Origin: Clostridia bacterium
GTDB lineage: Bacteria > Bacillota > Clostridia > Christensenellales > UBA1242
Assembly (NCBI GenBank): GCA_017456465.1
Contig: JAFTJJ010000048.1
Location: 1-10,668, forward strand
Reading direction: 5' to 3'
Length of the DNA: 10,668 bases
A model generated the notes under the pieces. It was not told the DNA's origin and did no database searches. It was given only the letters and a program-made list of their open reading frames with translations. Shown piece by piece: positions 1-5,976 of this stretch; the stretch's first letter is position 1; every line of letters starts with the position of its first letter. The translations under genes and the position numbers were made by a program.

Positions 1-233
1 GTCTTGTGTTTGGTGAAAAGACAAGGGTGTTTAAGGATGTGCATTTTGTGTCATACAGCACTGTTGAGGGAGTGGCAAAAAAAATGGTTGTGTTTGTGGC
101 AGACTCGCTCACAATTGAAAGCAATGTGGGGGCAAAGACTTTTGAGAATGTGTGTGTTGGGGTGACTTTCAAGAAATTCAACGATGCGATCAACTTTGAG
201 ATGTTGTTGCACCCATCGCTTATGGGAATTTGA
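1..233 (+). CDS. spoIIGA: SpoIIGA, sigma-E processing peptidase (3' end only)
   Basis: This is the C-terminal ~76 residues of a protein whose start lies before the window; the reading frame enters at base 3 and ends at TGA 231-233. SpoIIGA is a membrane-anchored aspartyl protease of the mother cell that removes the N-terminal pro-sequence of pro-sigma-E after a signal from forespore SpoIIR. The visible part matches the end of the C-terminal protease domain: a V-S-Y-S-T-V-E-G segment (family form I-P-F-R-S-V-G), then V-F-V-A-D (family G-F-K-P-D), then a V-C-V-G-V strand, and the terminal L-L-H-P-S-L-M that corresponds to the conserved L-L-N/H-P-D-L-L ending. The catalytic Asp region and the membrane segments are outside the window. 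The gene directly precedes sigE with a 20-base gap, the classic spoIIG operon order. The assignment rests on these motifs plus the neighbour. Confidence 0.85.
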   Translation, partial: LVFGEKTRVFKDVHFVSYSTVEGVAKKMVVFVADSLTIESNVGAKTFENVCVGVTFKKFNDAINFEMLLHPSLMGI

Positions 234-253
234 GAACAAGGGGGGAATTTGTT

Positions 254-973
254 ATGTTTGATTTGATCAAAAAGATTATCAAAAAAATCAAGAATTTGAT
301 GGGTGAGAACAACGATATTTTTTATATTTGCAACGGGACGGACATTTTGCCAGAAAAGCTCACGATTGAAGAGGAAAATGCTCTTGTGCAAAAGCTCTCA
401 GCGGGAGAGCCTGATGCAAGCGAGGCAAGGTGTGAGCTGATTGAGCGAAACCTCAGGCTTGTTGTTTTCACTGCAGGAAAGTTTGAAAACACAAAGCTGA
501 ACATGGAGGATTTGATTTCTGTTGGGACAATTGGGCTCATCAAGGCTGTTTCATCATTCAAAGGTGACAAGAACATCAAGATGGCAACTTATGCATCAAG
601 GTGCATTGAAAACGAGATTTTGATGTATTTGAGGAAAACAGGGAAAGAAAAGAGAGAGGTGTCACTTGACGAGCCTCTTTCATCTGACAGTGAGGGCAAC
701 GAACTTCAGATTGCGGACATTCTTGGAACTGACAGTGACATTGTGTCACGGCGTGTGGACAATGACGAAGAAAAGTCAATGCTCAGGCTTGCTCTTGCCG
801 AACTTCCAGAACGCGAGCAGCAAATCATGGACATGCGTTATGGGCTGACAAACCAAAAGGAAATGACTCAGAAAGAAGTGGCTGACCAGCTTGAAATTTC
901 GCAGAGCTATATCAGCAGGCTTGAAAAGAAAATCATGAGCAAGCTCAAAAAGGAAATCAGCAAGTTTGCATGA
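254..973 (+). CDS. sigE: RNA polymerase sporulation sigma factor SigE (pro-sigma-E)
   Basis: 239 residues, the same length as the Bacillus subtilis protein. SigE directs the early mother-cell transcription programme after engulfment begins. Residues 1-20 form a Lys-rich amphipathic helix (M-F-D-L-I-K-K-I-I-K-K) typical of the membrane-binding pro-sequence. The F-Y-I-C-N-G segment at 23-28 aligns with the Y-Y-I-G-G-S region where SpoIIGA cleaves. Sigma region 2 spans roughly 63-130, with E-R-N-L-R-L-V, D-L-I-S-V-G-T-I-G-L-I-K-A and A-T-Y-A-S-R-C-I-E-N-E-I. Region 4 spans roughly 180-232 and has the helix-turn-helix I-S-Q-S-Y-I-S-R-L-E-K. I chose ATG 254 because a GGGGGG-type Shine-Dalgarno sits about 8 bases upstream and because it gives the family length. 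A TTG 24 bases upstream keeps the frame open but adds non-homologous residues. It is probably transcribed with spoIIGA. Its stop touches the hairpin shared with convergent sigG. Confidence 0.96.
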   Translation: MFDLIKKIIKKIKNLMGENNDIFYICNGTDILPEKLTIEEENALVQKLSAGEPDASEARCELIERNLRLVVFTAGKFENTKLNMEDLISVGTIGLIKAVSSFKGDKNIKMATYASRCIENEILMYLRKTGKEKREVSLDEPLSSDSEGNELQIADILGTDSDIVSRRVDNDEEKSMLRLALAELPEREQQIMDMRYGLTNQKEMTQKEVADQLEISQSYISRLEKKIMSKLKKEISKFA

Positions 974-1011
974 AAAAACCCGAGGAGTTTTCCTCGGGAA
1001 TTTGTTTTTTT
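973..1011. terminator. Bidirectional intrinsic terminator between convergent sigE and sigG
   Basis: An 8-bp perfect stem CCCGAGGA (979-986) pairs with TCCTCGGG (991-998) across a GTTT loop. On the + strand it is followed by AATTTG and then a T run (1005-1011). On the - strand it is followed at once by six T (complement of A 973-978). It should therefore stop sigG transcripts strongly and sigE transcripts reasonably well. It lies between the two stop codons and on the sigE side starts within the stop codon. Confidence 0.85.
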
Positions 1012-1777
1012 AAACAAGCATTTTAATTGTTTTGATTGCGTTTTTTTCAAGTCTTGAGACCTGTGCTTGTGAAATTCCAATTTCATCGGAAATTTCCATT
1101 TGAGTTTTGCCGGCGTAATAGCGCAAGTAAAGAATTTGTCTTTCGCGTTCGCCAAGTCCATCGATGGCTTCATGCAAGAGAGTGTTTTCAACCCATGAGT
1201 CTTCAGTGCACGAGTCTTTGATTTGATCCATGACAAGCAACGAGTCATTATCTTCGCCATAGACGGTTTCAAAGAGTGAGACTGGTTCGGCGATTGCATC
1301 GAGGGCAAAAGCAACATCTTTGACTGGCATTTCAAGTCCCATGGCAATTTGATCGAGTGATGGTTCATCATTTTGAGTTTTCATGAGAGCTTCGCGCACT
1401 TGAAGTGCCTTGTATGCCACATCGCGAAGGCTTCTTGTGACTTTGACGGAGCTGCTGTCCCTGAGAAAGCGTTTGATTTCGCCAATGATCATGGGAACGG
1501 CATAAGTTGAAAATCTGACGCCAACGCTTGTGTCGAAGTTGTCGATGGCTTTCATGAGGCCAATGATTCCGACTTGAAAAATGTCATCGCTGTTTGCTTC
1601 CTTGACAGAAAACCTTTGCACAATTGAAAGCACGAGGCGCATGTTGAGCATGATGAATTTTTCCCTTGCGCCATCTTTTCCTTGCTTGATGTCTTCCATG
1701 ATTTGCATGAGCTCTTTGTTTGTGGATTTTGGGAGCGATGATGTGTCGATTCCGCAAATACAAACTTTGTTTGCCAA
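1010..1777 (-). CDS. sigG: RNA polymerase sporulation sigma factor SigG (late forespore)
   Basis: 255 residues. SigG drives the late forespore programme (for example SASP, coat and germination genes). The N-terminus N-K-V-C-I-C-G-I-D-T-S-S-L-P is the SigG signature (family form N-K-V-E-I-C-G-V-D-T-S-K-L-P). Region 2 (about 40-108) carries N-M-R-L-V-L-S-I-V-Q-R-F, D-D-I-F-Q-V-G-I-I-G-L-M-K-A-I-D-N-F and F-S-T-Y-A-V-P-M-I-I-G-E-I. Region 3 has R-S-L-R-D-V-A-Y-K-A-L-Q-V-R. Region 4 (about 203-252) ends in G-I-S-Q-A-Q-V-S-R-L-E-K. The start is TTG (complement of 1775-1777), set by a GGAGG Shine-Dalgarno (complement of 1786-1790) with an 8-base spacer; the next Met is at residue 24, inside the conserved region. 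The gene faces sigE tail to tail, whereas sigG normally follows sigE on the same strand. Nothing suggests it is broken. Confidence 0.96.
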   Translation of the reverse strand: MANKVCICGIDTSSLPKSTNKELMQIMEDIKQGKDGAREKFIMLNMRLVLSIVQRFSVKEANSDDIFQVGIIGLMKAIDNFDTSVGVRFSTYAVPMIIGEIKRFLRDSSSVKVTRSLRDVAYKALQVREALMKTQNDEPSLDQIAMGLEMPVKDVAFALDAIAEPVSLFETVYGEDNDSLLVMDQIKDSCTEDSWVENTLLHEAIDGLGERERQILYLRYYAGKTQMEISDEIGISQAQVSRLEKNAIKTIKMLV

Positions 1778-1799
1778 TTTTTTTTCCTCCTTTTGCTGT

Positions 1800-1830
1800 T
1801 ATGTTTGGCCATCGCTGAGGTTTTTATTCA
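1800..1830 (-). promoter_or_regulatory. Candidate forespore (SigF/SigG-type) promoter for sigG
   Basis: On the - strand TGAATA (complement of 1825-1830) is followed after 18 bases by AAACATA (complement of 1800-1806). The -35 element equals the SigG/SigF-type core. The -10 element fits CATNNTA poorly, with 3-4 of 7 positions. Spacing and position suit a short leader into the GGAGG site of sigG. SigF-dependent transcription of sigG is established in B. subtilis; its application here is inference from a weak match in AT-rich DNA. Confidence 0.3.
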
Positions 1831-1859
1831 AGAAAAAATTTTTAAATTTAAGGCGATGT

Positions 1860-1874
1860 AATCAAAGTTTGATT
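1860..1874. repeat. Perfect 15-base inverted repeat between sigG and ylmC
   Basis: AATCAAA and TTTGATT are separated by a single G, in the 115-base divergent intergenic region, 18 bases before the ylmC start. The size suits a dimeric regulator's operator, but I can name no regulator, and short AT-rich palindromes also arise by chance. Confidence 0.3.
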
Positions 1875-1892
1875 TTGAGAATAAAATAGAGT

Positions 1893-2225
1893 ATGGAAAT
1901 TACTTTTGAAGACATCAAAAACAAAGAAATAATCAACATTTTTGACGGACGGAAGCTTGGTCATGCGTCAGACCTCACATTTGACAAGCAAACAAGCAGG
2001 GTGCTTGGGATTTCTGTGCCTGGAGAAAAGAGGCTTTTCAGGAAAGCCGAGCAAATCTTCATTCCGATTGAGAACATCAAGAAAATTGGTGAGGATGTGT
2101 GTTTGGTCAAAATTGCACCTGAGGGGGAGGACGTTCGGAGAGTGTCGCAATCAGACGACCAAGCAAACAGAACACCAAGAGAAGTTTATGCAAGATATAA
2201 AAGAGTCGTGGAGAAAGAGAAATAA
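1893..2225 (+). CDS. ylmC: YlmC/YmxH-family PRC-barrel sporulation protein
   Basis: 110 residues, slightly longer than the usual 80-100. It belongs to the small PRC-barrel proteins common in spore-formers, often beside sigG or other sporulation genes; the biochemical role is not established. The N-terminus has the family pattern F-x-D-I-K-N-K-E-I-I-N-I-F-D-G-R-K-L-G (compare K-E-I-V-N-L-x-D-G-x-x-L-G). It continues with L-T-F-D-K-Q-T-S-R-V-L-G-I-S-V-P and then I-F-I-P-I-E-N-I-K-K-I-G-E-D-V (compare I-P-W-x-x-I-K-K-I-G-E-D-V). The last 30 residues are charged and not part of the barrel. The gene diverges from sigG. The start ATG has only a weak TAGAG-like ribosome-binding site. No terminator separates it from the nrdR promoter 12 bases after its stop. 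Confidence 0.85.
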   Translation: MEITFEDIKNKEIINIFDGRKLGHASDLTFDKQTSRVLGISVPGEKRLFRKAEQIFIPIENIKKIGEDVCLVKIAPEGEDVRRVSQSDDQANRTPREVYARYKRVVEKEK

Positions 2226-2237
2226 TTGGCTTTTTGA

Positions 2238-2266
2238 TTGATATTTGTGGTTTGTTGTGTTATAAT
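2238..2266 (+). promoter_or_regulatory. Strong sigma-A promoter of nrdR
   Basis: TTGATA (2238-2243, 5 of 6 to consensus), a 17-base spacer, then a perfect TATAAT (2261-2266) with an extended -10 TGT just before it. The predicted start falls near 2273, inside the palindrome of the next entry. This is one of the best vegetative promoters in the window. Confidence 0.85.
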
Positions 2267-2284
2267 ACCACTATATATGGTGGT
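2267..2284. promoter_or_regulatory. NrdR-box-like operator over the nrdR transcription start
   Basis: ACCACTATATATGGTGGT is an 18-base inverted repeat with one mismatch between arms. Its inner 16 bases (2268-2283) match the published NrdR box pattern aCaCwAtATaTwGtGt at about 13 of 16 positions. It begins directly after the -10 box, so a bound repressor would block initiation. I found no clear second copy, although NrdR boxes usually come in pairs. It implies autoregulation of nrdR. Confidence 0.7.
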
Positions 2285-2328
2285 TAAGTCCATCAAGCAT
2301 GAAAAAATTGTGATTGGAGAAGATTCAG

Positions 2329-2805
2329 ATGAAATGCATGTTTTGTGGAAATGAAGAAAGCAAAGTTGTTGACTCAAGATCAACAGAAGAAACCAACGCA
2401 ATCAGAAGAAGGCGTGAATGTTTGGAGTGTGGAAGAAGATTCACGACTTATGAGACAATTGAAATCACTCCAATTTTTGTTGTGAAGAGCACAGGCGAGC
2501 GTGAGGCATTCAATCCAAGCAAAATCAAGGCTGGAATCATGAAAGCTGCTGAAAAAAGACCAATTTCGATGCACGACATCGATGTGCTTGTGGCAAACAT
2601 TGAAAAGACAATTTATAACTCACTTGAAGAAGAAGTTTCAACAAGAGAGATTGGTGAAATGGTCATGGAAGGGCTCAAAAAGCTTGATGAGGTGAGTTAC
2701 ATCAGGTTTGCTGCGGTTTATAAGAAATTCAAGGACATTTCTGCGTTCTTTGAGTTTATTAATGAATTTGAAGATCTCATTAAAAACAAGACCGAAAAGA
2801 AATAG
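2329..2805 (+). CDS. nrdR: Transcriptional repressor NrdR
   Basis: 158 residues, near the usual 150-160. NrdR senses ATP/dATP through an ATP-cone and represses ribonucleotide reductase genes. The N-terminal zinc ribbon has C-M-F-C-G (Cys 3 and 6) and C-L-E-C-G-R-R-F-T-T-Y-E, with the hallmark V-V-D-S-R and N-A-I-R-R-R-R-E between them. The ATP-cone occupies about 48-138, with V-V-K-S-T-G-E-R-E-A-F, K-I-K-A-G-I-M-K-A and V-S-Y-I-R-F-A-A-V-Y-K-K-F. ATG 2329 is chosen because NrdR proteins start M-K-C-P/M-F-C and a GGAGA ribosome-binding site lies 8 bases upstream. A TTG at 2314 would add five residues and lies in that ribosome-binding site. No nrd reductase gene is in the window, so its other targets are elsewhere. 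The operator suggests it represses itself. Confidence 0.97.
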   Translation: MKCMFCGNEESKVVDSRSTEETNAIRRRRECLECGRRFTTYETIEITPIFVVKSTGEREAFNPSKIKAGIMKAAEKRPISMHDIDVLVANIEKTIYNSLEEEVSTREIGEMVMEGLKKLDEVSYIRFAAVYKKFKDISAFFEFINEFEDLIKNKTEKK

Positions 2806-2820
2806 CAAAAAATGTTTTTT

Positions 2821-2854
2821 AAGACTACTTGAGTGTTTTAAGTAGTCTTTTTTT
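2821..2854 (+). terminator. Intrinsic terminator after nrdR
   Basis: A 10-bp perfect stem AAGACTACTT (2821-2830) / AAGTAGTCTT (2840-2849), with a 9-base loop, runs into a T tract through 2854. It closes the nrdR unit 15 bases after its stop and sits only 25 bases before the feoA start. Confidence 0.9.
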
Positions 2855-2879
2855 ATTGTGTCTTGAATAAATTTGAAGT

Positions 2880-3122
2880 ATGGAAAAGGAAATCAATCTT
2901 GTTGACGCGATCAAAAACAAGAATTATGTTGTTGTGTGCATTTCAGAAAGTCTGGGCAGCAAAATTGCAAAAAGGCTTGGGGAGCTTGGAATTGTGAAGC
3001 ATGCGGTGGTGAGTCTTGTTCATTTGTCCAAGTTTGCCCGCGGAGGGATTGTGCGTGTGATGGAGAGCAATGTGTGTTTGGACACAAAAATTTTGTCGAA
3101 TGTGAGGGTGCGGGAAGCATGA
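2880..3122 (+). CDS. feoA: FeoA-family small protein of ferrous iron transport
   Basis: 80 residues, the normal size for FeoA, a cytoplasmic SH3-like beta-barrel protein that supports FeoB. Recognisable parts are R-L-G-E-L-G-I-V at about 32-39 (family R-L-x-x-L-G-L-x-P-G) and a C-terminal pair of strands including G-G-I-V-R-V and V-C-L-D-T-K-I-L-S-N-V-R-V-R. The sequence is divergent, so the call depends partly on the overlap with feoB (ATGA, 4 bases). An in-frame TGA at 2874-2876 fixes ATG 2880 as the only start. There is no good Shine-Dalgarno before it and no clear promoter between the nrdR terminator and the start. Confidence 0.8.
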   Translation: MEKEINLVDAIKNKNYVVVCISESLGSKIAKRLGELGIVKHAVVSLVHLSKFARGGIVRVMESNVCLDTKILSNVRVREA

Positions 3123-5089
3123 AAAAGATTCTGTTGATTGGAAACCCAAACACTGGGAAAACCACGCTTTTCAACACCATCACGAGGTCAAACGAGCATG
3201 CGGGAAACTGGCACGGGGTGACGGTTGCTGAAAAAACAAAGAAGTTTAAGCACTGTGGAAGCGAGTGTGAGCTTGTGGATCTTCCGGGGCTTTATTCAAT
3301 TGACACATATTCAGAAGAAGAGCAGGTGGCAAAAAAGTGTTTGGAAGAAAACAGGGAAGAGGTTGTCATCAACATTTGTGATGCAAATCATTTGGCGCGC
3401 AATTTGAAGCTCACGCTTGAACTCTTGCACATGGGGGCAAATGTTGTGCTTGCAGTCAACATGGCAAAAGAGCAAAAGGAAATTGACTATGAGGCTTTGG
3501 GGATTGAACTTGGTGTTCCTGTCGTTCCAATTGATGCAAGAAAGAAGAAGAGTGCGAAAGTTCTTCTTGATGTTGTTTTGAGTCAAAGCAAGAAAGAAAA
3601 GAGCAAAAGATCTCAGCACATTCCAGTGAGTGGATTTCAAAATGCTGATGAAATTTTCAGGCAAATCAAGTTCATCATGAGAAAGGTCAAGAAGGGGGCG
3701 AAAGAGCAGAAAGCAGGGCTTTGTTTCATGGACAGAATTGTCACAAACAGGTTTTTGTTTTTGCCAATTTTTGTCTTGGTGATGGGGTTGGTGTTCTTTT
3801 TGACTTTTGGACCAGTTGGTGCGTTTTTGTCAGGAATTATCGGTGTTATGTCTGACATAACAGCCGAAAAAATCTTAAGTTTTGTGGGTGTGCATTTGGG
3901 TGAAGGTGCAATTTTTGGATTCTTGGAATCTGCCATTTTTGGGGGGCTTTCATCTGTGCTTGAGTTCTTGCCACAAGTGGCACTTTTGTTCTTTTGTTTG
4001 GGGGTTTTGGAGGACTCTGGATTTTTGCCGCGTGTTGCCTACATGATGGACGGAAGTTTGAAAAAAGTTGGGCTCACAGGGAGAGCGCTCTTTTCAATTC
4101 TCATGGGGTTTGGTTGCACGACAACCGCCATGATGACCACAAGGGGCATGGACAATCCAAAGCTCAAAAAGCGCACGGCGTTTGTTTTGCCTTTCATGAG
4201 TTGTTCAGCAAAGCTTCCAATTTTTTTGGTGATTGCTTCTGCGTTTTTTGCTGAGCACAAAGTGCTTGTGATTTTGGGGCTTTATTTTTTGAGCATCATT
4301 GTTGGGATTTTTGTTTCGGCAATTTCAGCAAAAATAAGTGCAAACCAAGCAGACAATTATTTTTTGATGGAGCTTCCGAAATACAGATTCCCAAGCATCA
4401 AAAAAATCCTTGGTGACACATGGAGGCATGTTTTGTCATTCCTCACAAAAGTGGGGACAATCATTCTGCTTTCAAGCACAGTGATTTGGATGCTCATGTC
4501 GTTTTCGCCTTCGTTTGAATATTTGGGGGCGGAAGGAAGTGTGGAAAGAAGCATTCTGGGTGCTTTGGGGAATTTGATTTTTCCACTTTTCCAGCCTCTT
4601 GGAATATCTTCTGCAATGACGGTGGTTGCAATTCTCACGGGGTTTGTTGGAAAAGAAATGGTGGTTTCGACCATTGGGATTGTGAACGGTGTGCACGAAG
4701 CTGGCATGAGTGTTGCTGAAAGCATTTGTCTTGTGTCAAGTCCAATTCATTTTTCATTTGCTTCTGCTTTGAGTTTTGCGGTCTTTATTCTTTTGTATCC
4801 GCCATGCGAGTCTGCATTTGTTGCCACAAAGCGTGAGTTTGGTTGGAAATTTGCAGGGGCAAGTGTTGGGTTTGGTTTTTTGATGGCTTATGTTATGTCA
4901 TTTGTGGTTTTTCACATTGCGCTTGGGTCAAGGTGGATGATGATTATGCTTGGTGCAATATTGCTTGCAATCATCATTCGTCTTGTGATAAAATTTAAGC
5001 ATCGTGAAAAACAAAAATCCTGTGAGGTGTGCAATGATTGCAATAAATTATGTGGGAAACACACGAAAGCTCAGCAAAGTGGTTCTTGA
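3119..5089 (+). CDS. feoB: Ferrous iron transport protein FeoB
   Basis: 656 residues; an inner-membrane Fe(II) transporter with a cytosolic N-terminal GTPase. G1 is G-N-P-N-T-G-K-T (8-15), the G2 Thr lies in N-W-H-G-V-T-V (T35), and G3 is D-L-P-G (54-57). G4 reads N-M-A-K (114-117), where the family has N-x-x-D. G5 is D-A-R rather than S-A-R. A helical GDI-like linker covers about 165-200. The membrane part starts near 210. Gate 1 is G-F-G-C-T-T-T-A-M-M (330-339) and Gate 2 is P-F-M-S-C-S-A-K-L-P (358-367), each with the conserved Cys. The tail (635-645) has C-E-V-C-N-D-C-N-K-L-C. ATG 3119 overlaps the feoA stop and gives the standard start three residues before the first strand. The open frame upstream to 2936 is feoA read out of frame. 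The 3' end overlaps the next gene. Confidence 0.95.
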   Translation: MKKILLIGNPNTGKTTLFNTITRSNEHAGNWHGVTVAEKTKKFKHCGSECELVDLPGLYSIDTYSEEEQVAKKCLEENREEVVINICDANHLARNLKLTLELLHMGANVVLAVNMAKEQKEIDYEALGIELGVPVVPIDARKKKSAKVLLDVVLSQSKKEKSKRSQHIPVSGFQNADEIFRQIKFIMRKVKKGAKEQKAGLCFMDRIVTNRFLFLPIFVLVMGLVFFLTFGPVGAFLSGIIGVMSDITAEKILSFVGVHLGEGAIFGFLESAIFGGLSSVLEFLPQVALLFFCLGVLEDSGFLPRVAYMMDGSLKKVGLTGRALFSILMGFGCTTTAMMTTRGMDNPKLKKRTAFVLPFMSCSAKLPIFLVIASAFFAEHKVLVILGLYFLSIIVGIFVSAISAKISANQADNYFLMELPKYRFPSIKKILGDTWRHVLSFLTKVGTIILLSSTVIWMLMSFSPSFEYLGAEGSVERSILGALGNLIFPLFQPLGISSAMTVVAILTGFVGKEMVVSTIGIVNGVHEAGMSVAESICLVSSPIHFSFASALSFAVFILLYPPCESAFVATKREFGWKFAGASVGFGFLMAYVMSFVVFHIALGSRWMMIMLGAILLAIIIRLVIKFKHREKQKSCEVCNDCNKLCGKHTKAQQSGS

Positions 5090-5903
5090 GGCTGAGAAAA
5101 ATTTGAGTTACAGCAATTTCCAAAAACTTCTCAGAAAAAAAGACATCAAGGTGAATGGAAATCGTGTGAGCAGTGATGTGAGTGTTGAAAGTGGTGCGTT
5201 GATTGAGGTCTTTGCACCTGACTGGATTATTGAGGGCGAAGGAAAAGCTTTGGCTCTTGATGTCGTGTTTGAAGACAAGAACATTCTTGTTGCAGACAAA
5301 CCTGCGGGGGTGGAAGTTCAGTCGGTGTCTGACAAGAACAATCTTGAGCGTGCAGTGAATGATTATTTGATGCCAAGTGGAGGGCGAGCAAAAGCCATGC
5401 ACAGGATTGACAGAAACACAAAGGGTTTGGTGATTTTTGCGAAAAACGAAGAATCTGAAAAAGAGCTTCTTTCAGCCTTCAAAAACCACAAAATCAAGAA
5501 GTTTTATGACGCGATGGTTGTGGGTGACATGGAAGGGAACGGAGAGCTTGTGGCTTATCTCAAAACAGACAAAGAAAAAGCCATATCTTTTGTGGTGGGT
5601 TCGCCAAAAGCTGGATTTGAAAAAATCATCACAAAATTCAAGGTCACAGGAGAGTTTGGTGACAGAACGCTTTTGGAAATTGAGCTTGTGACTGGCAAAA
5701 CTCATCAAATTCGAGCGCACATGGCGCACATTGGTCATCCGCTTGTTGGCGACGGAAAGTATGGTGACAACATGACAAACCGCAAGTTTGGCGAGAAAAA
5801 GCAAATGCTCCTTGCAAAGAGGTTGGAGTTTGATTTTTCGCCTTCAAGCAAGCTTTATTATTTGAACGGCAAAAAAATTGTCAGCCGTCAGAGTTTGATT
5901 TAG
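5034..5903 (+). CDS. RluA/RluD-family RNA pseudouridine synthase
   Basis: 289 residues from ATG 5034. The family isomerises specific uridines in 23S rRNA or tRNA; the exact site cannot be read from sequence. An N-terminal S4-like RNA-binding domain (about 10-60) has R-K-L-S-K-V-V, S-Y-S-N-F-Q-K-L-L-R-K-K-D-I-K-V-N-G. The catalytic domain has V-A-D-K-P-A-G (87-93) and H-R-I-D-R-N-T-K-G-L (123-132) with catalytic Asp126, slightly changed from H-R-L-D-R-D-T-S-G-L. It ends with T-G-K-T-H-Q-I-R-A-H-M-A-H-I-G-H-P-L-V-G-D-x-K-Y-G. ATG 5034 has GAGGTG four bases upstream. GTG 5004 is a longer option that would add ten residues. Either start lies within feoB, so 56 or more bases overlap and translation is probably coupled. 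rluD or rluC cannot be chosen safely. Confidence 0.9.
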   Translation: MIAINYVGNTRKLSKVVLEAEKNLSYSNFQKLLRKKDIKVNGNRVSSDVSVESGALIEVFAPDWIIEGEGKALALDVVFEDKNILVADKPAGVEVQSVSDKNNLERAVNDYLMPSGGRAKAMHRIDRNTKGLVIFAKNEESEKELLSAFKNHKIKKFYDAMVVGDMEGNGELVAYLKTDKEKAISFVVGSPKAGFEKIITKFKVTGEFGDRTLLEIELVTGKTHQIRAHMAHIGHPLVGDGKYGDNMTNRKFGEKKQMLLAKRLEFDFSPSSKLYYLNGKKIVSRQSLI

Positions 5904-5919
5904 ATTTGACAAAAATTTA

Positions 5920-5950
5920 TGAATAATTCCTTCCCCCGCAAAGCAAACTA
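5920..5950 (+). promoter_or_regulatory. Candidate forespore (SigG/SigF-type) promoter for DUF1614-spoIIP
   Basis: TGAATA (5920-5925), an 18-base spacer, then CAAACTA (5944-5950). This fits the SigG-type pattern (TGAATA, 17-18 bases, CATACTA) with one mismatch in the -10. Transcription would begin near 5957, leaving a leader of about 20 bases that carries the Shine-Dalgarno. A TTGACA at 5906-5911 has no matching -10 at sigma-A distance. Controlled downstream genes are sporulation genes, which agrees with a sporulation promoter, but AT-rich chance matches are common. Confidence 0.5.
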
Positions 5951-5976
5951 GCAAAAAACAAGGAGGGAATTTTTTT
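5925..5976 (+). promoter_or_regulatory. Hairpin that pairs the Shine-Dalgarno and ends in a T run
   Basis: AATTCCTTCC (5925-5934) can pair with GGAGGGAATT (5962-5971) over 10 bp including one G-U, closing a 27-base loop. The 3' arm contains the GGAGGG ribosome-binding site of the next gene, and T follows to 5976, directly before the ATG. In RNA read from upstream it could act as a terminator-like element and hide the ribosome-binding site. RNA started at the local promoter would lack the 5' arm. Confidence 0.55.

Noticed and set aside
907..1371. 154-residue open frame on the - strand
   Set aside because: It overlaps sigG in another frame on the same strand and runs into the 3' end of sigE; no start signal or recognisable domain.
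2299..2313. Four-codon leader ORF in the nrdR 5' region
   Set aside because: No ribosome-binding site and no attenuator structure; it is probably chance.
2936..3118. Upstream in-frame extension of FeoB with many Cys residues
   Set aside because: It is feoA read in another frame. The GTPase fold starts at ATG 3119 next to the feoA stop, and the upstream residues match no FeoB.
4357..4725. 122-residue open frame opposite feoB
   Set aside because: It lies wholly antisense to conserved feoB membrane segments, with no ribosome-binding site; it reflects codon bias of the sense gene.
5472..5804. 110-residue open frame opposite the pseudouridine synthase
   Set aside because: Antisense to conserved catalytic motifs and without recognisable features.
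5906..5911. Perfect TTGACA -35 hexamer before DUF1614
   Set aside because: No -10-like sequence at 16-18 bases; the position holds a C-rich segment.
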